Assembly (NCBI GenBank): GCA_965198285.1
Contig: OZ240251.1
Span: 1,240,001-1,304,000 of the forward strand
Direction: 5' to 3'
Length of the DNA: 64,000 nt
Source of the DNA: UBA11872 sp965198285
GTDB taxonomy: Bacteria; Chloroflexota; UBA11872
Shown here: positions 59,782 to 64,000 of the stretch, in pieces
Layout: each line of letters begins with the position of its first letter
How positions within the stretch are numbered: position 1 is the stretch's first letter
Position numbers and translations under genes: made by a program
Notes under the pieces: model-generated
Told to the model about the DNA's origin: nothing
What the model saw: only the letters and a program-made list of their open reading frames with translations
The model's database searches: none

Positions 59782-61236
59782 ATGGCCGTCGCAACCACCG
59801 CTCCCGTGGCTGAGCGCGCGCTGATTCTCGGCGGCCAGCCCATCGAAACCGGCGACCTGCTGGAAGTCCGCCGCCCCTACGACGACAGCTTGGCCGCCGT
59901 CGTGCATCGGGCCACGCCCGAGATCGCCGAGCAAGCCGTCCAGCTGGCCGTCGACACCTTCCACAACGTCACCCGCTTCATCCCCGCCCACCGCCGCGCC
60001 GAGCTACTCCACCGCCTGGCCGACCTCGTCGAAGCCAATCGCGAACGCCTGATTGCCGAGGACATCGACGAAACCGGCAAGCTCCGCAGCGAGGCCCACG
60101 GCGAAATCGACCGCACCGTCGCTACCCTGCACTGCGCCGCCGAGGAGAGCATGCGCATCCCCGGCGAAATCCTCACGCTGGACGCCGTCCCCACCGGCGT
60201 GGACCGCACCGGCCGGGTGCAGCGCTTCCCGATCGGCCCGATCCTGGGCATCACCCCGTTCAACTTCCCGCTGCTGCTGGCGGCGCACAAGCTGGGGCCA
60301 GCCTTCGCCGCCGGCAACAGCATCGTCATCAAGCCCGCCAGCAAAACCCCGCTCACCACCCTCAGCCTGGCCGAACTCGCCCGCGAAGCCGGCTTCCCCG
60401 ACGGCTCCGTCTCCGTCCTGCCCATGGCCGGCGCGCGGGCCGAAACCCTGGTGCGCGACGACCGATTCAAGGTCGTCACCTTCACCGGCAGCGCCGAGGT
60501 CGGCTGGGGCATCAAGGCCAACGCCGGCCTCAAGCGGGTCACCCTGGAACTGGGTGGCAACGGTGCCCTCATCGTTCACAACGACGCCGACATCAACGCG
60601 GTCGCCGCCCGCATCCCCTTCGGCGGCTTCCTCTACAGCGGCCAGAACTGCATCTCCGTCCAGCGCGTCTACGTCCACCGCGACGTGCACGACGACTTCG
60701 TCAACGCCGTCCTGCCGCTGCTCGACGACCTCAAGCCCGGCGACCCCAACGACCTTGAGACCACCCTCTGCCCCATGATCGACGCCGACGCGGTCACCCG
60801 AATCATGTCCTGGCTGGACGAGGCCCAGGCGGCCGGCGCAACCGTGGTCACCGGCGGCCAGGCCGACGGCCCTTTCATCGAACCCACCATCGTGGCCAAC
60901 GCCGACAACGGCATGCGCATCGTGCGCGACGAGGTGTTCGGCCCCGTCGTTGCCGTCATCGCCTACGACTCGATTGACGAAGCCATCGAGCTCGTCAACG
61001 ACTCCGACTACGGCCTGCAGGCGGGTATCTTCACCAACGACATCCGCATCATCGAACGCGCCTACCGCGACATCGAGGTCGGCGGCCTGATCGTCAACGA
61101 CACCAACCGCTGGCGGGTCGACCACATGCCCTACGGCGGCGTCAAGCGCTCCGGCTTCGGGCGCGAGGGTCTCAAATACGCGATTGAGGAGATGACCGAG
61201 CCCAAGCTGCTGGTCGTGAACCTGGAGGACAACTAA
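59782..61236 (+). CDS. Aldehyde dehydrogenase family protein
   Basis: 484 residues; ATG preceded by GAAGGA. NAD(P)-dependent oxidation of an aldehyde to an acid. Motifs: PIGPILGITPFNFPLLLAAH, VIKPASKTPLTT, TFTGSAEVGWGI, the general-base Glu in TLELGGNGALIV (about 255) and the nucleophile Cys in YSGQNCISVQRVYV (about 290). The C-terminal block is HMPYGGVKRSGFGREG. Related to lactaldehyde, succinate-semialdehyde or glyceraldehyde dehydrogenases; specificity not decidable. A CitE-like lyase follows after 50 bases. Confidence 0.92.
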   Translation: MAVATTAPVAERALILGGQPIETGDLLEVRRPYDDSLAAVVHRATPEIAEQAVQLAVDTFHNVTRFIPAHRRAELLHRLADLVEANRERLIAEDIDETGKLRSEAHGEIDRTVATLHCAAEESMRIPGEILTLDAVPTGVDRTGRVQRFPIGPILGITPFNFPLLLAAHKLGPAFAAGNSIVIKPASKTPLTTLSLAELAREAGFPDGSVSVLPMAGARAETLVRDDRFKVVTFTGSAEVGWGIKANAGLKRVTLELGGNGALIVHNDADINAVAARIPFGGFLYSGQNCISVQRVYVHRDVHDDFVNAVLPLLDDLKPGDPNDLETTLCPMIDADAVTRIMSWLDEAQAAGATVVTGGQADGPFIEPTIVANADNGMRIVRDEVFGPVVAVIAYDSIDEAIELVNDSDYGLQAGIFTNDIRIIERAYRDIEVGGLIVNDTNRWRVDHMPYGGVKRSGFGREGLKYAIEEMTEPKLLVVNLEDN

Positions 61237-61286
61237 ACCCGGCCCGATGCTGGGAACTTGCCGGAACCCCTGAGGAGGGAATCCTG

Positions 61287-62186
61287 ATGGAACTTCGCCG
61301 CGTTCAGCTCGCCAGTCCCGGATCCAATCTGCGCATGCTCGAGCGCGGCAGCCAGAGCAACGCCGACCACGTCTTCCTCGACCTCGAGGACAGCGTCGCC
61401 CCCAACCAGAAGGTCGAGGCGCGGCAGGTGGTCGTCAAGGCGCTCAAGGACTTCGACTGGTCCGGCAAGATCGCCTGCGTCCGGGTCAACGGCATCGACA
61501 CCGAGTGGTTCTACGGCGACGTGATCGAGGTCGTCGAAGGCGCGGGCCAGCAGCTGGACACCATCATGCTGCCCAAGGCCAACAAGCCCGACGACGTGTA
61601 TATGCTCGACATGCTCTTGACCCAGATCGAAATGCACAGGGGGCTCGAGGTTGGCGGCATCGGCATCGAGGCCCAGATCGAAATGGCCGAGGGCATGATG
61701 AACGTCAACCAGGTCGCCTTCGCCAGTCCGCGGCTCAAGTCCCTGATCTTCGGCCCCGGCGACTACTCCGCCAGCGTCCAGGCCCGCGGCCTCTCCATTG
61801 GCGCCACCGAAAACTACCCGGGCCACGTCTGGCACTACGCCATCCACCGCATCGTCGTAGCCGCACGCGCCGCCGGCTTGCAGGTCACCGACGGACCCTT
61901 CGCCGACTACCGCAATCTCGAGGCCTACCGCCAGTCCTGCGAGATGGCCCTGGCCCTGGGCTGCGACGGCAAGTGGGCCGTCCACCCTGGCCAGATCGAC
62001 GTAGCCATCGACGTCTTCTCGCCCTCCAACGCCGACGTCGCCAAAGCCCGCCGCATCATGGTCGAGTACACCCAGGCGCTGGCTGACGGCCTCGGCGCCA
62101 TCGCCATCGACGGCGACATGGTCGACGCCGCCACCCTAAAAATGGCCGAAATCGTCTCCGCCAAAGCCGACGCCGCAGGCCTGTAG
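61287..62186 (+). CDS. CitE-like lyase (HpcH/HpaI aldolase/citrate lyase family)
   Basis: 299 residues, TIM-barrel. HVFLDLEDSVAPNQKVEAR (acidic metal site), KIACVRVNGIDT, IMLPKANKP, GIEAQIEMAEGMMNV (Glu) and LIFGPGDYSASV (Asp), then KWAVHPGQIDV, are the family blocks of CitE-type malyl-, citramalyl- or beta-methylmalyl-CoA lyases. A ribosome-binding site GAGGAGG lies ten bases before the ATG. Probably co-transcribed with the aldehyde dehydrogenase: the lyase could release an acyl-CoA and a 2-oxo acid such as glyoxylate. Confidence 0.87.
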   Translation: MELRRVQLASPGSNLRMLERGSQSNADHVFLDLEDSVAPNQKVEARQVVVKALKDFDWSGKIACVRVNGIDTEWFYGDVIEVVEGAGQQLDTIMLPKANKPDDVYMLDMLLTQIEMHRGLEVGGIGIEAQIEMAEGMMNVNQVAFASPRLKSLIFGPGDYSASVQARGLSIGATENYPGHVWHYAIHRIVVAARAAGLQVTDGPFADYRNLEAYRQSCEMALALGCDGKWAVHPGQIDVAIDVFSPSNADVAKARRIMVEYTQALADGLGAIAIDGDMVDAATLKMAEIVSAKADAAGL

Positions 62187-62225
62187 GGAGCTAACCCGGC
62201 TCCAGCCTCCGTCCAGCGAGCACAC

Positions 62226-62462
62226 CTAGGTCGCGCCCTCCCGGCTGGCGGCGATTGCCGCCCTTAGCTCGCGGCCTTCGTTAGCCCTCTCTTGACGCTC
62301 CGCCGCATGCAGCGATTCGTGGGCAACTCGGTCCGCGTCGATTGACGCGCGCAACGCACGAATGTCCGCGCGTAGATCACGCCAGAGCGCCAGAATCAGG
62401 CCGGCCAGCCCGACACCGACAGTCAAGACAGTCGCAAGAATGGCAGCGAGTTCAGCGCTCAC
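62226..62462 (-). CDS. Small membrane-anchored coiled-coil protein 2
   Basis: 78 residues. N-terminal transmembrane helix (ILATVLTVGVGLAGLILALW), then an alpha-helical, charged C terminus (RALRASIDADRVAHESLHAA) likely to form a coiled coil. GTG start overlapping the stop of the upstream paralogue (GTGA). Family of unknown function; often occurs in multiple copies in related genomes. Confidence 0.72.
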   Translation of the reverse strand: MSAELAAILATVLTVGVGLAGLILALWRDLRADIRALRASIDADRVAHESLHAAERQERANEGRELRAAIAASREGAT

Positions 62463-62749
62463 GGTGCGCCCTCCCGGCTGCCGGCAATGGCCGCCAGTAG
62501 TTCGCGCTTTTCGTTGGCTCTGGCGTGCCGCTCAGCCGCATGTAGCGCCTCGTGCGCCACACGGTCAGCGTCGATGGCTACGCGCACGGCACGAATGTCG
62601 GCTCGAAGTTCGGCGTCCTCGGCGCGCAGGTTGGTTTCCACGGAGCGAAGCTCGGCGCGCATATCGCGCCAGAGCGCCACGTTAAGACCTGCCAGTCCGA
62701 CACCAACCGTTAGAACCGTCGCAAGTATGGCCGCAAGTTCCGCGCTCAT
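62459..62749 (-). CDS. Small membrane-anchored coiled-coil protein 1
   Basis: 96 residues. The N-terminal 22 residues are identical to its downstream neighbour; the coiled-coil region carries an extra Arg/Glu-rich segment of about 18 residues (ELRSVETNLRAEDAELRADI). The two genes are a tandem duplication with preserved membrane anchor and diverging length of the rod. No partner enzyme nearby. Confidence 0.74.
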   Translation of the reverse strand: MSAELAAILATVLTVGVGLAGLNVALWRDMRAELRSVETNLRAEDAELRADIRAVRVAIDADRVAHEALHAAERHARANEKRELLAAIAGSREGAP

Positions 62750-62874
62750 GGCGCGTCCGGCAGTTTCGTCTGGGCGGCTAGTGTGACGGCCATCAGCATG
62801 GGCAAGCAGTCTCTTCCGGTGCCGCCCAATGACTCCGGAAATCGTACCTCACCCGAGCAAGCCGGGGGCTTTGG

Positions 62875-64000
62875 TCAGCGCCGCGGTCCCACCGGCATCG
62901 GCGGCCGCTCGTCGGCCTCGCGGATCTCGTCCAGCGAGCGCACGCGCTTGCGTGCCGCGCCCTCCCAGTTCCTTGTCTTCACGTCCGACGCAGTGCTTAG
63001 GCGCTCGCCCGCCCGCGGGATCTCATCCGCGTACTGCGGCAGCCACTGCGACTGCGCCACCAGCATCTCGTCAGCCATCTGCCAGATCTCAGGCGGGTTG
63101 CACACCGCCCCCACCAGCGGGTCGTGCAGCATCGCTTGCTTCAGCAACGTCGCGTCGCCGCTGGCGGCAGCCCGGGCGCCCATGCGCTGCACGTCGATCG
63201 AGGCGCTGCAGGTAGCCGCGCAGGCCAGCGGCAGCTCGCCCACCCGCGGAATATGGATGCCCAGCGCGTCCACATAGCCCGGCACCTCAACCACTGCGTC
63301 ATCAGCCAGGTTGCTGATCGCCCCGTCGTTACGCACGTTGAAGAACCCGCGATACGGCCGGCCGGTTTCCAGGGCCTCGATAATCCGGCTGCCGCGCTCG
63401 TCCGAGCGGTCCGCCGCATCGATCGGCGGATCGTCGGCTTCCATCCAGGCCGGGAAATCGGTCTCGAACCAGTTGCGCTTCTCGGTGCTGACCCGCAGGT
63501 ACCCGCCGGTTTCGCCGTATCCCCAACTCGAGAGGTCGATCCAGCGCCGGATCTCGTCCGGCCGCTTCCGGTACCACGGCAGGTACTCCGACAAGTGCCC
63601 GTTCGACTCGGTTGAGTAGTAGCCAAATCGCCGCAGCACGTCGATGCGCACCTTTTCTGTCTTCGAGCAAACCGGATGCGCCTCGAAGGCCGCCAGCAAC
63701 TCCTCGCTCCCAATCTCGCGTCCGTCGTGCTCGATGCGGGTGAACCAGGTCTGGTGGTTGATGCCGGCGCAGATGATGTCCACGTCCTCACGCTTGTCTG
63801 CCCCCAGCACCTCCGCAATCTGGTTCCAGCCGTGCTCGATCCCGTGGCACAGCCCCACCACGTTCACGCCGTGGTCCAGCAGCGCCCAGCAGTTCATAGC
63901 CATCGGGTTTGCGTAATTCAGCAGTAGCGCGCCCGGCTTGGCCACGTCCATGATGTCGTCGCCGAATGCCAGCAGCTGCGGGATGGTGCGCTGCGCGTAC
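62875..64000 (-). CDS. Glycoside hydrolase family 4 (alpha-glucosidase/alpha-galactosidase-like), partial
   Basis: The 5' end lies beyond the window; the visible 375 residues include the substrate and metal region. LLNYANPMAMNCWAL (Asn), VVGLCHGIEHG (Cys, metal ligand) and ICAGINHQTWF (His, metal ligand) are typical of GH4 enzymes, which use NAD+ and Mn2+ in an elimination-addition mechanism. The N-terminal NAD-binding domain is outside. C-terminal end FERV-type positions are replaced by a low-complexity PPMPVGPRR tail. Cytoplasmic; the sugar may be alpha- or beta-linked galactoside, glucoside or glucuronide. Confidence 0.9.
   Translation of the reverse strand, partial: YAQRTIPQLLAFGDDIMDVAKPGALLLNYANPMAMNCWALLDHGVNVVGLCHGIEHGWNQIAEVLGADKREDVDIICAGINHQTWFTRIEHDGREIGSEELLAAFEAHPVCSKTEKVRIDVLRRFGYYSTESNGHLSEYLPWYRKRPDEIRRWIDLSSWGYGETGGYLRVSTEKRNWFETDFPAWMEADDPPIDAADRSDERGSRIIEALETGRPYRGFFNVRNDGAISNLADDAVVEVPGYVDALGIHIPRVGELPLACAATCSASIDVQRMGARAAASGDATLLKQAMLHDPLVGAVCNPPEIWQMADEMLVAQSQWLPQYADEIPRAGERLSTASDVKTRNWEGAARKRVRSLDEIREADERPPMPVGPRR

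Overview
This is a GC-rich bacterial chromosome segment, most likely from a member of the Chloroflexota. The taxonomic call is an inference. It rests on the gene mix (large peptide-ABC lipoprotein with a Glu/Val/Ile-rich linker typical of that phylum's binding proteins, LLM flavin oxidoreductase, Gfo/Idh, PD40 propellers, retropepsin-like and DUF309 genes) and not on a marker-gene comparison. The organism makes an F1Fo ATP synthase, peptidoglycan precursors (murA), MreB, and isoprenoids by the MEP route (ispD, ispF).

Region 1 (0-13.3 kb) is housekeeping. It holds atpD(partial)-atpC-murA-mreB-dehydrogenase on the plus strand, ending in a strong hairpin. Facing it are rpiB-folE-GntR. Two tandem P-loop kinases of the thymidylate-kinase fold follow, then a NYN nuclease and a tightly packed minus-strand string (FNR-type reductase, ispF, cysS, rlmB-like, folB). 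Region 2 (13.3-26.5 kb) has a large unrecognised coiled-coil gene, an alpha/alpha-toroid protein, and another minus-strand housekeeping string (S1 protein, clpC, a NucS-like nuclease, radA, ispD), followed by an SDR, a Gfo/Idh oxidoreductase and a DUF309 protein. Two tRNA-Ser genes (UGA, GCU) sit at 26.5-26.7 kb beside a frameshifted antitoxin.

Region 3 (27.2-36.6 kb) is a dipeptide/oligopeptide ABC transporter (binding lipoprotein, two permeases, two ATPases) with a sulfite-oxidase-type molybdoenzyme inserted between the permease and ATPase genes, then nudC and a rhamnose-mutarotase-like gene. Region 4 (36.7-43.6 kb) is an array of three secreted paralogues. Each has a signal peptide, two copies of a Cys/His module of about 52 residues, and PD40 beta-propeller repeats. 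Each is preceded by a conserved leader, and the last two are a recent tandem duplication differing by exactly two 132-bp repeats. Decayed coding sequence lies among them. Region 5 (43.6-49.5 kb) has ilvD, a GPP34-domain protein, a HicBA-like pair, a cupin, a lipoprotein and an LLM oxidoreductase.

Region 6 (49.5-59.8 kb) is an accessory zone. It contains clusters of three palindromic intergenic repeat families, a Uma2 nuclease, an orphan ribbon-helix-helix gene, an AT-richer block with a HARE-HTH coiled-coil protein and a Panacea-antitoxin/small-membrane-protein pair (PanAT-like), a 961-residue nuclease-methyltransferase, and three HigA paralogues (one decayed, one orphan, one in an intact higBA). 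The intact higBA is flanked by two 120-bp direct repeats. Region 7 (59.8-64 kb) returns to metabolism: aldehyde dehydrogenase, CitE-like lyase, two tandem small membrane coiled-coil proteins and a GH4 glycosidase running off the end.
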